The notes under the pieces were generated by a model, which saw only the letters and a program-made list of their open reading frames with translations, had not been told where the DNA came from and ran no database searches. A stretch of DNA of 64,000 nt from CAZJYI01 sp964550025 (GTDB lineage: Bacteria; Verrucomicrobiota; Kiritimatiellia; UBA8416; CAYOBW01), in assembly GCA_964550025.1 (NCBI GenBank), contig CAZJYI010000001.1, positions 124,001-188,000 on the forward strand, written 5' to 3'. Shown piece by piece: positions 7,207 through 15,686 of this stretch. The first letter of the stretch is position 1. Each line of letters begins with the position of its first letter. The position numbers were made by a program, and so were the translations under genes.

Positions 7207-8370
7207 ATGTGTAAACCGCCCATCAATGTACTCCTCGTCAACCACGTCTCCCGGATGTCCGGGGGTGAGCGGGGGTTGCTGGACCTCGTGCGTGCGATCG
7301 GGACGGAACGCGTGTCTTTCACGGTCGCTCTCCCGCCGCCGGTGGGGCGGCTCGGGCGCCTGCTCGGGGAAGCGGGCGCCGAAGTCCTGCCCGTCCGGAT
7401 GCGCCGGCTCAAGCGAACGGCGAACCCGTTGCGGCTCGCGGGATACGCTCTCGATTTCGCGGGCGGCGTGGCGAGCCTGGCGAGGGCGATAACGCGGCAC
7501 AAGATCGATCTCATCCACGCCAACAGCAGTACGGCGCAGCTCTTCGCCGGGCAGGCGGCACGGCTCACGGGAAGACCGGCCGTCTGGCACTGCCGGGACC
7601 TGGTCGCACTCGGCCGTCTCGGGAAGCGCATGGGACGGCAATGCACGCGGTGCGTGGCCATCTCGGACGCCGTGGCGGCACACTTGCGGCCCCTGATGGA
7701 TGACGCGAACCGGCTGACACGGGTCTACAACGGCATCGACACCGAGATGTTCTCTCCCGGAACAGGGAACGGGGCGTTCCGCGAACGGCACGGGATTCAA
7801 CAAGACGCTTTCGTGGTTGCCATGATCGGGCAGCTCGTGCCGTGGAAGCGGCAGGACCTCTTTGTCGAGGCGGCGGCCGACATCGCTCGGGCCGTTCCAA
7901 GTGCCCGGTTCCTTGTTGTCGGGGAAGACCTTTTCGGCGATCATCCCGAGTACTGCGAGACGCTGCGGAACAAGGTTGCCGCACTGGGGCTGGAGCAAGA
8001 GGTGGTCTTCACCGGCTACGTAGACAACGTTCCCGGAATGCTGCGAGAGATTGATCTCCTGGTCCATCCGGCGGCCCGCGAGCCTTTCGGACGGGCGGTT
8101 GCGGAGGCCATGGCTACGGCGAAACCGGTCGTTGCGGTCGATGACGCGGGCCCGTCGGAACTGATACGCTCCGGTGAGGACGGAATTCTCGTCCCGACCG
8201 ACAATGCCGCGGCCATCGCGGGGGCGGTGGCGGACCTTGCGGATGCACCGGCCCGCGCGGCGGAGTTGGGGCGGCGGGCCCGCCGGTGCATCGAGGCGCG
8301 TTTCGGACTCGCGCGGTTTGCGGAAGAAATGATGAAGGTCTACGAGGAAGCGCTATGCGCATCGCGCTGA
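7207..8370 (+). CDS. GT4-family glycosyltransferase
   Basis: The 387-residue product starts at ATG 7207; the TTG at 7189 is less likely. It has a GT-B fold: an N-terminal domain with VNHVSRMSGGERGLLDL, where glycine-rich loops contact the acceptor, and a C-terminal donor-binding domain with GQLVPWKRQDLFVEAA and HPAAREPFGRAVAEAMATAKPVV. The latter is the E-x7-E retaining GT4 motif (EPFGRAVAE). It transfers an activated sugar onto a lipid-linked or surface glycan. The gene overlaps the next glycosyltransferase by 16 bp, so 7207-12360 is probably one operon. Confidence 0.9.
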   Translation: MCKPPINVLLVNHVSRMSGGERGLLDLVRAIGTERVSFTVALPPPVGRLGRLLGEAGAEVLPVRMRRLKRTANPLRLAGYALDFAGGVASLARAITRHKIDLIHANSSTAQLFAGQAARLTGRPAVWHCRDLVALGRLGKRMGRQCTRCVAISDAVAAHLRPLMDDANRLTRVYNGIDTEMFSPGTGNGAFRERHGIQQDAFVVAMIGQLVPWKRQDLFVEAAADIARAVPSARFLVVGEDLFGDHPEYCETLRNKVAALGLEQEVVFTGYVDNVPGMLREIDLLVHPAAREPFGRAVAEAMATAKPVVAVDDAGPSELIRSGEDGILVPTDNAAAIAGAVADLADAPARAAELGRRARRCIEARFGLARFAEEMMKVYEEALCASR

Positions 8371-9485
8371 ACGGGTTGTTGCTGAGCCGCAATTTCTCGG
8401 GGGTGGAAGTCGCCATCCTCAACCTGGCGCACGCCCTGGCCGAGCATGGCACCGAAGACTACGCGCTGTATGTGCCCGGCCGGTTTCCCCTGCCGTCCAT
8501 TGAGAGCAAGCGCCTGACGACGCGGCGGACGTGGATGCCGACACACTACCGTCCCATGCGCATTCTCTGGGAGCAGCTCGTTCTCCCCCGCCTGCTCGCG
8601 CGAGAACGGTTTGACCTCGTACACTCCCCGGGCTATCTCGCCCCGCTACTGACACGGACTCCGGTCATCATCACGGTGTATGACACCATTGCGCTGCAGT
8701 TCCCGGACTGGTGCACGCGGACGAACCGGATCAACTACGGCATCATGTTGCCCCGCGCCATTCGGAAGGCGGCGGGGATTATTGTGCCGTCGGAAGCAAC
8801 GCGCAGGGACCTGGTTGCGTGCTTCCCCGAGGCAGCCGCCAAGACGCGCGCCATTCCCCTGGCGGTCGGAGGCGAGTTCGGTGTCTCGCCCGGGCCCGAA
8901 GAACGCGAGAGTGTGCGGCGTCGTTACGGGCTGTCGGAACAGTACATCCTGTTCGTCGGCAACATAGAGCCCAAGAAGAACCTGGAGCGCCTCGTGGAGG
9001 CCTACGGGCTGCTGCGCGAACGGGGCACGGGGCACGGACTCGTCATCGCGGGGAGCCCCGCCTGGGGACAGGAGGAGCTCCGCGCGCGCATCCGCGAGCT
9101 CGGCCTGGCGGAGTCGGTTGTGCTGACGAGCGTGGTACGGCCCGAGGATCTTCCATGCGTCTATGCCATGGCTGATGTCTTCGCGTTCCCGTCCCTGTAC
9201 GAGGGCTTCGGCCTGCCGCCGCTTGAAGCCATGGCGGCCGGAGTACCGGTCGTCGCCTCGAACCGCGCATCGCTGCCCGAAGTCGCGGGAGACGCCGCCG
9301 TGCTTGTGGACCCCCTGCAGCCTGGTGCCATAGCGAACGCCGTCAGCGACGTTCTATCCGACGAGAAGCTGCGCGAGCGTCTCGTGGCGAAAGGAAGAGA
9401 GAGAACGCGCATGTTCACGTGGGCAAAAACGGCGCGTGCAACGGAAGCGTTCTATCAGCAGGTGTGGGAGGAGGCATGCGCATAG
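8355..9485 (+). CDS. GT4-family glycosyltransferase (mannosyltransferase-like)
   Basis: The ATG at 8355 lies inside the 3' end of the previous gene and gives 376 residues. NGLLLSRNFSGVEVAILNL is the usual N-terminal loop. The donor domain contains FVGNIEPKKNLERLVEAY and PSLYEGFGLPPLEAMAAG, a textbook E-x7-E motif (EGFGLPPLE). HSPGYLAPLL and VYDTIALQFPDW resemble bacterial mannosyltransferases that extend O-antigen or capsule, but the donor sugar cannot be fixed from sequence. It overlaps the next gene by 10 bp. Confidence 0.9.
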   Translation: MRIALNGLLLSRNFSGVEVAILNLAHALAEHGTEDYALYVPGRFPLPSIESKRLTTRRTWMPTHYRPMRILWEQLVLPRLLARERFDLVHSPGYLAPLLTRTPVIITVYDTIALQFPDWCTRTNRINYGIMLPRAIRKAAGIIVPSEATRRDLVACFPEAAAKTRAIPLAVGGEFGVSPGPEERESVRRRYGLSEQYILFVGNIEPKKNLERLVEAYGLLRERGTGHGLVIAGSPAWGQEELRARIRELGLAESVVLTSVVRPEDLPCVYAMADVFAFPSLYEGFGLPPLEAMAAGVPVVASNRASLPEVAGDAAVLVDPLQPGAIANAVSDVLSDEKLRERLVAKGRERTRMFTWAKTARATEAFYQQVWEEACA

Positions 9486-10699
9486 CCTATGTTGTCGCCG
9501 AGTTCCCCAGCGTGTCCGAGACCTTCATCCTGAGGGAAATGTCGGCTCTGGTCGAGCGGGGGATAGACGTCAGGATCTTCGCGCTGAAACCGCCGGACAC
9601 CGGGAAGGTACACGCGGAAGCCGCGGCGTTGACCGACCGTGTCGTCTACGGCCCCGGGGCGGCCTTCCCGCGCGCGCTCCTGCGGGGGCTCATCGCGGCA
9701 ATTCGCTCGCCGCGCGCCTTCTTGCGGGGCACGCGCAGCGTCAGGCTGCCCGGGCAAAGCTCGCCGTCGGCGCGGTTGCGCGCCGCCTGGACCTGCACGA
9801 GGGCACTATCCCTTGCCGCCGCGGCGCGTTCGGCGGGTATCGACCGTATCCACGCGCATTTCGCGTTTCACACGGCGGATGTGGCCACCCTCATCGCCCA
9901 GTGGCTGCACATACCGTGCAGCGTATCCGTGCATGCCCGCGACCTCTACACGCAGACCGGGCCGGTGCTTTCGTGGCGGCTGCGGGAAGCCGGCCTCATC
10001 GCCGCATGCACCGCCCACGGCCGCGACCACCTGTTGCGGAACTGCCCGGGCATCGCCCCGGAACGGGTACGCCTCATCCGTCACGGGTTGCGCCCCGACG
10101 AGTATGAGGCCACAAGCGGGGACGCGCCTTTTGTGCTCGCCGTGGGGCGCCTCGAGGAGAAGAAGGGCTTCCGTTACCTCCTGGAGGCCTGCGGCATCCT
10201 CAAGGAGCGCGGCGTCGAGATGCAGTTGACGATCGTCGGGGAGGGAACACACAACAGGGCGCTCAGAGAGCTCGCGCAGCACCTGTCCCTGACGGACCGC
10301 GTTGTTTTCGCCGGGGCACAGGAGCAGTTCCTGGTGGAGCAACTCTACATGCAGGCGCAGATCTTCGTCCTGCCGTCGGTGGTGGCCGGGGACGGGGACC
10401 ACGACGGCCTGCCCAACGTCCTGCTGGAAGCCGGCGCCATGTCGCTGCCCGTCGTGAGCACGGCCGTGGGAGCCATTCCGGAGTACGTAACGGACGGGGA
10501 AAACGGTTTTCTCGTGCCGCCGCGGAACGCCGAGCAGCTCGCGGACAGAATCGAGACGCTGCTGGGTGACGCCGGGCTGCGCGGGAGAATGGGGGCGGCG
10601 GGCCGCAAACGCGTTGCGGCAGAGTTTGACATTTCGCGCAATGTAGACGAACTTATCCGTTCTTTCGCCCAACCGGAAGCTGCCACCGGGGGAACATGA
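9476..10699 (+). CDS. GT4-family glycosyltransferase (WcaL/colanic-acid type)
   Basis: The 407-residue product begins MRIAYVVAEFPSVSETFILREM, a start typical of WcaL/AmsK-like exopolysaccharide glycosyltransferases. The middle part carries HIPCSVSVHARDLYT. The donor domain has VGRLEEKKGFRYLLEAC and the extended insertion PSVVAGDGDHDGLPNVLLEAGAMSLPVV seen in this subfamily, with the retaining-GT4 E residues in DGLPNVLLEA. The ATG at 9476 overlaps the previous stop by 10 bp, and its own stop overlaps the flippase start (ATGA, 10696-10699). It probably adds a sugar to the repeat unit made by the two preceding enzymes. Confidence 0.9.
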   Translation: MRIAYVVAEFPSVSETFILREMSALVERGIDVRIFALKPPDTGKVHAEAAALTDRVVYGPGAAFPRALLRGLIAAIRSPRAFLRGTRSVRLPGQSSPSARLRAAWTCTRALSLAAAARSAGIDRIHAHFAFHTADVATLIAQWLHIPCSVSVHARDLYTQTGPVLSWRLREAGLIAACTAHGRDHLLRNCPGIAPERVRLIRHGLRPDEYEATSGDAPFVLAVGRLEEKKGFRYLLEACGILKERGVEMQLTIVGEGTHNRALRELAQHLSLTDRVVFAGAQEQFLVEQLYMQAQIFVLPSVVAGDGDHDGLPNVLLEAGAMSLPVVSTAVGAIPEYVTDGENGFLVPPRNAEQLADRIETLLGDAGLRGRMGAAGRKRVAAEFDISRNVDELIRSFAQPEAATGGT

Positions 10700-12360
10700 G
10701 CGCGGACACACGGGACACTTCGGGAACTCGCAGTTCACTCGGCACGCGCGTCGCACGCGCGGGGATCATCGTCGCGATCGCCCACATACTCTTCAAGCTC
10801 GCGGGGCTGATCACGGCCAAGTGCATGGGGCACTACATCGACCCGAAGACCTTCGAGTGCGTGTACGTGGTCGCCTTCGAGGGCTGTCTTTTCACGCTCT
10901 TCCTGATGGGCGAAAAGGTCATCGGCCCGACGTTCCTGCCGGTCTTCATGGGAGAGCTCGACACCAAGGGTGAACGCGAAGCATGGGGATTTTCCAACGC
11001 GCTGCTCACGTTGCAGTTCCTTGTTCTTCTCGTCGTGGTCTTCATGATCACGTTTGCCCCCGAAGCTGTCGTGCGGCTCCTGACGGCCTGGGACGAAACG
11101 CATAGCCCGGAGAAGTTCCACCTGGCCAGCCGTAGTCTGCGGTTCATGGCCCCCGCCCTGCTCTGCCTGTCGCTCGGGTCCACGACCTACATGCTGCTGA
11201 ACGGGTACAAACGGTTCTTCCTCGCCGCGTTCGGCGACGCCTCCTGGAAGCTGTGCGTTCTGGTGGCCGTGCTCGTAGGGACCGGCATCTTCGGCATGGA
11301 CTACAACACGATCATCTTCGGACTGCTGGCCGGCAGCATCGCCAAGCTGGCCACGCATCTGGTCGGTCTGCGCGACAAGCTGCACCTGCTGCGCCCGAGT
11401 TTCCTTTGGCGATCGCCCACGCTACGCAAGATGGGCCTGCTGATGGTTCCCCTGCTTTGCGGCATCGTCTTCGCCCGCATCCGCGACAACTACAACTCCA
11501 TCTTCATCCTGAGCTGTTTGAAAGCCGACGGTCTCATCCAGGCCAGCTACTTCGGCCGAAAAATCTATCAGACCATCGGCTGGCTGGTCCCATACTCGCT
11601 GTCCATCGCGATTTTCCCGTTCCTGTGCGAGCTCGTGGACAAGGACGACTACGACGAGCTCGGAGGTCTGCTCACGCGGTCGGGCCGCATGCTGATGTCC
11701 GTCTTCATCCCGTTTTCGCTGGTATGCGTCGTACTGGCCACCCCCATGGTTGCGCTGCTCTTCAAGGGCGGTGAGTTCACGGACAGGGCGGTTCACCTGA
11801 CCTCGGTGTCCATGGCATGCCAGATCCTGGTCCTCCCGGCGTACGCCCTGGAATACCTGATGATGCAGGCCTTTTTCGCCAAGCGCAAGATGGTGTCAGT
11901 GACGCTGATCGGCGTGTCGTTCTCCGTGATCTCGATGGCGATCAGTTACCTCGGGGTCGTCACGTTCGGCGCCACGGGGGCCGCTGCGCTGGCCGTGGTT
12001 GCCCTGGGCTTCACGCTATCGCGAACGCTGAAAGTCACCGTGCTGATCGGCGTCCTCAAGCGCGATGTCCCGTTCTTCCCGCTCCGCGAGACAATGCTGT
12101 TCCTCTTCAAAGCCGGAATGGCGGGCCTCGCCACGGCCGGCGCCGCCTACGCCTGCGGAGAAGTGTTCGAACGCTTCGTGTCGGCCGACCAGGGCAAGAT
12201 CGTCCTGCTGGCGAAACTGGCTGTCTCCGGAACGGGTGCCGCCGCTGCCTTTGTCGTCGCATGCCTTGCCATGCGTATCGGCGAGCCGCTGACGATGCTC
12301 AAGTGGGTGCTCAATCGCGGACGAGACAAGGGGGAGTCACCAGTGACCGGTGATCAGTGA
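10696..12360 (+). CDS. MurJ/MviN-family lipid-linked oligosaccharide flippase
   Basis: The 554-residue protein has about 13-14 hydrophobic helices, in the size range of MurJ (~510-550). Early segments LITAKCMGHYIDP and EKVIGPTFLPVFMGEL match the MurJ signature in which the proton/lipid-binding cavity is lined by the first helices, and ATPMVALLFKGGEFT corresponds to the conserved LLFxRGxF motif. MurJ proteins flip lipid II or related lipid-linked sugars across the inner membrane. Its position at the end of three coupled glycosyltransferases suggests it exports their product and is not the cell-wall MurJ, though that cannot be excluded. The last codons run into a heptamer repeat tract (from 12336). 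Confidence 0.85.
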   Translation: MSADTRDTSGTRSSLGTRVARAGIIVAIAHILFKLAGLITAKCMGHYIDPKTFECVYVVAFEGCLFTLFLMGEKVIGPTFLPVFMGELDTKGEREAWGFSNALLTLQFLVLLVVVFMITFAPEAVVRLLTAWDETHSPEKFHLASRSLRFMAPALLCLSLGSTTYMLLNGYKRFFLAAFGDASWKLCVLVAVLVGTGIFGMDYNTIIFGLLAGSIAKLATHLVGLRDKLHLLRPSFLWRSPTLRKMGLLMVPLLCGIVFARIRDNYNSIFILSCLKADGLIQASYFGRKIYQTIGWLVPYSLSIAIFPFLCELVDKDDYDELGGLLTRSGRMLMSVFIPFSLVCVVLATPMVALLFKGGEFTDRAVHLTSVSMACQILVLPAYALEYLMMQAFFAKRKMVSVTLIGVSFSVISMAISYLGVVTFGATGAAALAVVALGFTLSRTLKVTVLIGVLKRDVPFFPLRETMLFLFKAGMAGLATAGAAYACGEVFERFVSADQGKIVLLAKLAVSGTGAAAAFVVACLAMRIGEPLTMLKWVLNRGRDKGESPVTGDQ

Positions 12361-12435
12361 TCCGTATTCGGTCACCAATGCCCTGACCACACCGCACCAT
12401 TCCCGCCAGTCCATAGTCCCATGGTCCATAGTCAC
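12336..12435 (+). repeat. Degenerate heptanucleotide tract A
   Basis: Six in-register 7-bp units from 12336 to 12377 (GTCACCA, GTGACCG, GTGATCA and variants) are followed by further weaker 7-bp periodicity up to the CCATAGTC units near 12430. The tract covers the last codons and stop of the flippase and ends just before the rpsB promoter. Confidence 0.75.
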
Positions 12436-12444
12436 CTTTTTCCC

Positions 12445-12472
12445 TTGCTCTCGCCCCCCATTCTGCTACAGT
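12445..12472 (+). promoter_or_regulatory. Candidate promoter for rpsB-tsf
   Basis: TTGCTC at 12445-12450, a 16-bp spacer, then TACAGT at 12467-12472. This gives a leader of about 165 nt before the rpsB start. Confidence 0.45.
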
Positions 12473-12594
12473 CCGCACGTTTTGTTGGGTTTCCGGAGTG
12501 AAAGACGGGCCGCGGGGCGGTGCTGTTTTTCGCTCGAAGCGGAAACGGAAGCGAGTGTCGCCTCCCGCCACAGGAGTCGGCCAAAGCGGATTCT

Positions 12595-12615
12595 GACGGT
12601 TCTCCGAGAACCGTC
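12595..12615 (+). promoter_or_regulatory. Perfect stem-loop in the rpsB leader
   Basis: A 9-bp perfect stem (GACGGTTCT / AGAACCGTC) with a CCG loop ends 16 nt before the AAAGGAGG ribosome binding site of rpsB. Ribosomal-protein S2 operons are commonly autoregulated through leader structures, so this is a candidate S2 or elongation-control element. The assignment is inference. Confidence 0.5.
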
Positions 12616-12643
12616 GGCGAACCTCTGAACAAAGGAGGACATT

Positions 12644-13963
12644 GTGGCAGAAACAGGTGAAGTCTCTCAGGACGTCGGCGTCCGCGACCTGCTCGAAGCG
12701 GGTCTCCACTTCGGTCATCAGACCAAGCGTTGGAATCCCAAGATGAAGCGCTATATCTTCGATAAGCGCAACGGGATCCATATCATCGATCTTTCCAAGA
12801 GCCTGGTTATGTTGAAGCAGGCCCTGGAATTCGTGAACGACGTCGTGCTTTCCGGCAGGTCCGTCCTCTTCGTCGGTACGAAGAAGCAGGCCCAGCAGGT
12901 AATCAAGACGTCGGCCGAAGGCTGCGGGCAGCACTACGTCACGAACCGCTGGCTCGGCGGGACACTGACGAACAACGCGACGATCCGCAACAGCATCAAG
13001 CGGATGAAGGAAATCGAGGAGATCGAGAAGAACGACGGTTTCACGGGGATGCACAAGAAGGAAGCCTCCCATCTCCGCCGCGAGCTGGAGAAGCTGCGCC
13101 GCAACCTGGGCGGTATCGCCGATATGAACAGCCTCCCCGGCGCCATGTTCGTTGTCGATATCGGCCGCGAAGCCATCGCCGTCGCCGAGGCAAACAAGCT
13201 GAATATCCCGGTTATCGCCATCGTCGACACCAACTGCGACCCGGACCGCATCGACTACGTTGTCCCGGGCAATGACGACGCCATCCGCGCCATCAAGCTG
13301 ATCGCGAGCACCATCGCCGACACGACGTCCAGAGCCGGCGCCGAGTATGCCAAGATTGCGGCCGAGCGTGCGCGCAAGGCCGAGGCCGAGAGGCGCGCGG
13401 CCGAGGAGAAGCAGAAGAAGGAAGACGAAGCCAGGAAGGCGGCCGCCGAGGAGAAGCAGAAACAGCTCGCCAAGGCGAAGAAGGCCGCCGCGAAGGAAGC
13501 CGCCGCAAAGAAGGCTGCCGCGAAGGTTGCTGCGAAGGTTGCTGCGGAAGAGGCGAAGAAGGCCGCCGCCGAGAAGAGCGCCAAGGCCAAGGCCGACGCG
13601 GCAGAAGAAGCCGCTGTCGAGAAGCAGGAGAAACCAGCCGAAGAGCCTGCAGAGAAAGCCGCTCCCGCGGAAACGGCCGATAAGGCTGAAGCCCCCGAGG
13701 CACCCGCCGCCCCTGACGCCGTCCCTGACGCCGCCACCGAAGCACCGGCCGCTGACGCCGGCGCCGCCGAAGCCGAAGCAGCGGCTGCTCCCGCTGATGC
13801 TGTCGAGACGCCGGCCGCTGAAGCTGTCAAGGCGGACGAGAAACCCGCCGAAGCGGCCGAAGAGCCCGCCGCTGAAGCGCAGCAGACGCCTGCCGACGCG
13901 CCGGAGCAACAGGACGCACCGGCGGCAGATGAGAGCGCTGAAAAAGAAGAACCGAAAGAGTAG
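12644..13963 (+). CDS. rpsB: 30S ribosomal protein S2 with long Ala/Lys/Glu-rich C-terminal extension
   Basis: GTG at 12644 follows a strong AAAGGAGG site. Residues 1 to about 235 are an ordinary S2: LLEAGLHFGHQTKRWNPKM, FVGTKKQAQQ, TNRWLGGTLTN and PVIAIVDTNCDPD are all S2 signatures. From about residue 236 to 439 the protein continues as a low-complexity tail. The first half is rich in Ala-Lys-Glu and likely a long helix or coiled coil; the second half is rich in Ala-Pro-Glu and acidic. Usual S2 length is 230-260, so about 200 residues are extra. Tails of this kind occur on S2 of some PVC bacteria (memory). The gene is followed by tsf, the conserved order. Confidence 0.97.
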   Translation: MAETGEVSQDVGVRDLLEAGLHFGHQTKRWNPKMKRYIFDKRNGIHIIDLSKSLVMLKQALEFVNDVVLSGRSVLFVGTKKQAQQVIKTSAEGCGQHYVTNRWLGGTLTNNATIRNSIKRMKEIEEIEKNDGFTGMHKKEASHLRRELEKLRRNLGGIADMNSLPGAMFVVDIGREAIAVAEANKLNIPVIAIVDTNCDPDRIDYVVPGNDDAIRAIKLIASTIADTTSRAGAEYAKIAAERARKAEAERRAAEEKQKKEDEARKAAAEEKQKQLAKAKKAAAKEAAAKKAAAKVAAKVAAEEAKKAAAEKSAKAKADAAEEAAVEKQEKPAEEPAEKAAPAETADKAEAPEAPAAPDAVPDAATEAPAADAGAAEAEAAAAPADAVETPAAEAVKADEKPAEAAEEPAAEAQQTPADAPEQQDAPAADESAEKEEPKE

Positions 13964-14052
13964 AACACCGGGAGCAAGTACGCCGCGACGGTCACGTCGG
14001 CGCTGCGCACAGCGTTCCCACGCATCAAACTTGTTCAGGAAGAGAGGATACT

Positions 14053-14889
14053 ATGACCCAGATTACCGCCTCCATGGTCAAGGAGCTCCGGGATGCCACC
14101 AACGTGAGCATGATGGAGTGCAAGAAGGCTCTCGTCGAAACGTCGGGCAACATCGACGAAGCCATGAAACTGCTGCGCGAGCGCGGCATGGCCGTCGCCG
14201 CGAAGAGGGCTTCGAAAGCAGCGAACCAAGGCATCATCGCATCGGCCACGCGCGATGGCGGCGCCACCGTCGCACTGGCGGAAGTCAACTGCGAAACGGA
14301 TTTCGTCGCGCGCAACGACAGCTTCAGAGCGTTTGTCGAGGACGTGGCTCAGCGGGCACTCGACACGGATGACAGCCTGGCCGAGATCATGAACGAAGAG
14401 CTCATCGTCAAGATCGCCGAGATCGGCGAGAGCATCAAGATCCGCCGCAACGCGCGTTACACTCTCGAAGGCACGGGCAAGATCGGTTCCTACATCCACA
14501 TGGGCGGCAAGGTTGGCGTTCTCGTGGACGTGGCATGCGGCAAGGAAGATACCCTTCAGAACCCGGTATTTGACGAAGTGGTCAAGGACCTCACGCTGCA
14601 CGTGGCGGCTGCCGCCCCACAGTGCCTGACGTCCGACGAAGTGCCGGAAGAGCAGATCGCGGCCGAGCGCGCGATTTTCGCCAAACAGGTCGAAGGCAAG
14701 CCCGAGAACATCATCGAGAAGATCGTGGACGGGAAGATGAAGAAGTACTTCACCGAGATCTGTCTCGTGAATCAGGGCTTCGTGAAAGAACCCAAGCAGT
14801 CGATCACACAGTTGCTCGAGGAAAAAGGCAAGGAACTGGACGACGAGCTGACGATCCGCCGTTTCGTCCGCTACCAACTCGGAGTCTGA
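14053..14889 (+). CDS. tsf: Translation elongation factor Ts
   Basis: The 278-residue EF-Ts starts at ATG 14053 after AGGAAGAGAGG. The N-terminal UBA-like domain (VKELRDATNVSMMECKKAL) and the EF-Tu-contacting motif CETDFVARN at about residue 80 are intact. The core subdomains (KIGSYIHMGGKVGVLVDV) and the C-terminal region with QPFVK-like NQGFVKEPKQ are in place. It catalyses GDP release from EF-Tu. It follows rpsB as in most bacteria, with an 89-bp gap, and is closed by an intrinsic terminator that begins at its stop codon. Confidence 0.98.
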   Translation: MTQITASMVKELRDATNVSMMECKKALVETSGNIDEAMKLLRERGMAVAAKRASKAANQGIIASATRDGGATVALAEVNCETDFVARNDSFRAFVEDVAQRALDTDDSLAEIMNEELIVKIAEIGESIKIRRNARYTLEGTGKIGSYIHMGGKVGVLVDVACGKEDTLQNPVFDEVVKDLTLHVAAAAPQCLTSDEVPEEQIAAERAIFAKQVEGKPENIIEKIVDGKMKKYFTEICLVNQGFVKEPKQSITQLLEEKGKELDDELTIRRFVRYQLGV

Positions 14890-14917
14890 GTCATCCCGCT
14901 GACTCGGCTTGTTTTTT
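14886..14917 (+). terminator. Intrinsic terminator of rpsB-tsf
   Basis: An eight-pair stem (CTGAGTCA / TGACTCGG, one G-U pair) with loop TCCCGC is followed by CTTG and six T. The stem includes the tsf stop codon. Confidence 0.85.
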
Positions 14918-14949
14918 GAGCTGAAGGTCGCAAAGAACGCAAAACCAGG

Positions 14950-15591
14950 ATGGGTACCAAGGCTAAACTGCGCTTCGTCACCTTCTTGACGTTCGTGCGT
15001 TTTCCCTTGGTGCTGTTCTTCTTCGCGGGAGCCATTGTCTACACATCGCCCCGGTACCGTGTACCGGGGCTTTTCTTCACCGTGTTCGGGGCCCTGATTC
15101 TCTCGGCCGTGACGGACCTCTTTGACGGCTACTTTGCGCGCAAGTTCAATGTCGTCACCAAGTTCGGCGCCCACATGGACCCCCTCATGGACAAGTTCTT
15201 CTACCTGGCCTCCCTGCCGCTGCTGGTATTCGTAGCCATGAAGCACGGGCACACTGGCCATGGCACCGTGCTGCTCGTCCTGACGCTGCTTTTCCTTGCG
15301 CGCGACCAGTGGGTCACGTTCCTGCGATCGATCGGCGCCATTTACGACGTGAGCGGTGCGGCCAACTGGTCCGGCAAACTGCGAACGGCGGTCAACTTCC
15401 CGCTGATTTGCGGACTGTACTACTTCGAAGAAGCGCCACCGGGCTGCCAGTTCATCAACGAGTACGTCGTGTACTTCTTCGAGCTGGTCGCGCTGGCACT
15501 GACGTTCATTTCCCTCGTCATCTACACGCGCCACTACTGGCCCTACGTCAGGAAAGCCGCGACCATCAGTGAGGGGGAGGGGCGGGAGTAG
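14950..15591 (+). CDS. CDP-alcohol phosphatidyltransferase (phosphatidylglycerophosphate synthase type)
   Basis: The 213-residue membrane protein carries the complete family signature D-x2-D-G-x2-A-R-x8-G-x3-D-x3-D, starting at DLFDGYFAR near residue 56, which binds Mg and the CDP-lipid. Five to six hydrophobic segments surround it (LVLFFFAGAIV, VLLVLTLLFLA, LALTFISLVIY). The enzyme moves a phosphatidyl group from CDP-diacylglycerol to an alcohol, and the position-specific resemblance is to PgsA, making phosphatidylglycerophosphate. An alternative substrate such as inositol phosphate cannot be excluded. The ribosome binding site is weak (CCAGG). The stop codon directly abuts heptamer tract B. 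Confidence 0.88.
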   Translation: MGTKAKLRFVTFLTFVRFPLVLFFFAGAIVYTSPRYRVPGLFFTVFGALILSAVTDLFDGYFARKFNVVTKFGAHMDPLMDKFFYLASLPLLVFVAMKHGHTGHGTVLLVLTLLFLARDQWVTFLRSIGAIYDVSGAANWSGKLRTAVNFPLICGLYYFEEAPPGCQFINEYVVYFFELVALALTFISLVIYTRHYWPYVRKAATISEGEGRE

Positions 15592-15660
15592 TTATCAGTT
15601 ATCAGTGACCAGTGATCGGCAACCGATAACTGATAACGCACAACCGATAACTGGTATCTC
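15591..15660 (+). repeat. Degenerate heptanucleotide tract B
   Basis: Ten contiguous 7-bp units starting at the stop codon of the phosphatidyltransferase: GTTATCA twice, GTGACCA, GTGATCG, then ATAACTG-type units in the inverted sense. The tract lies between two convergent genes. Confidence 0.8.
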
Positions 15661-15686
15661 GCTTCGACGGCACCAAGTAACAACGG

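Noticed and set aside
12311..14372. Long ORFs antisense to, or in another frame of, rpsB (532, 257 and 341 codons)
   Set aside because: They are generated by the low-complexity Ala/Lys/Glu codons of the S2 tail; products are Gly/Leu-, Ala/Ser- or Arg/Pro-only and match no family.
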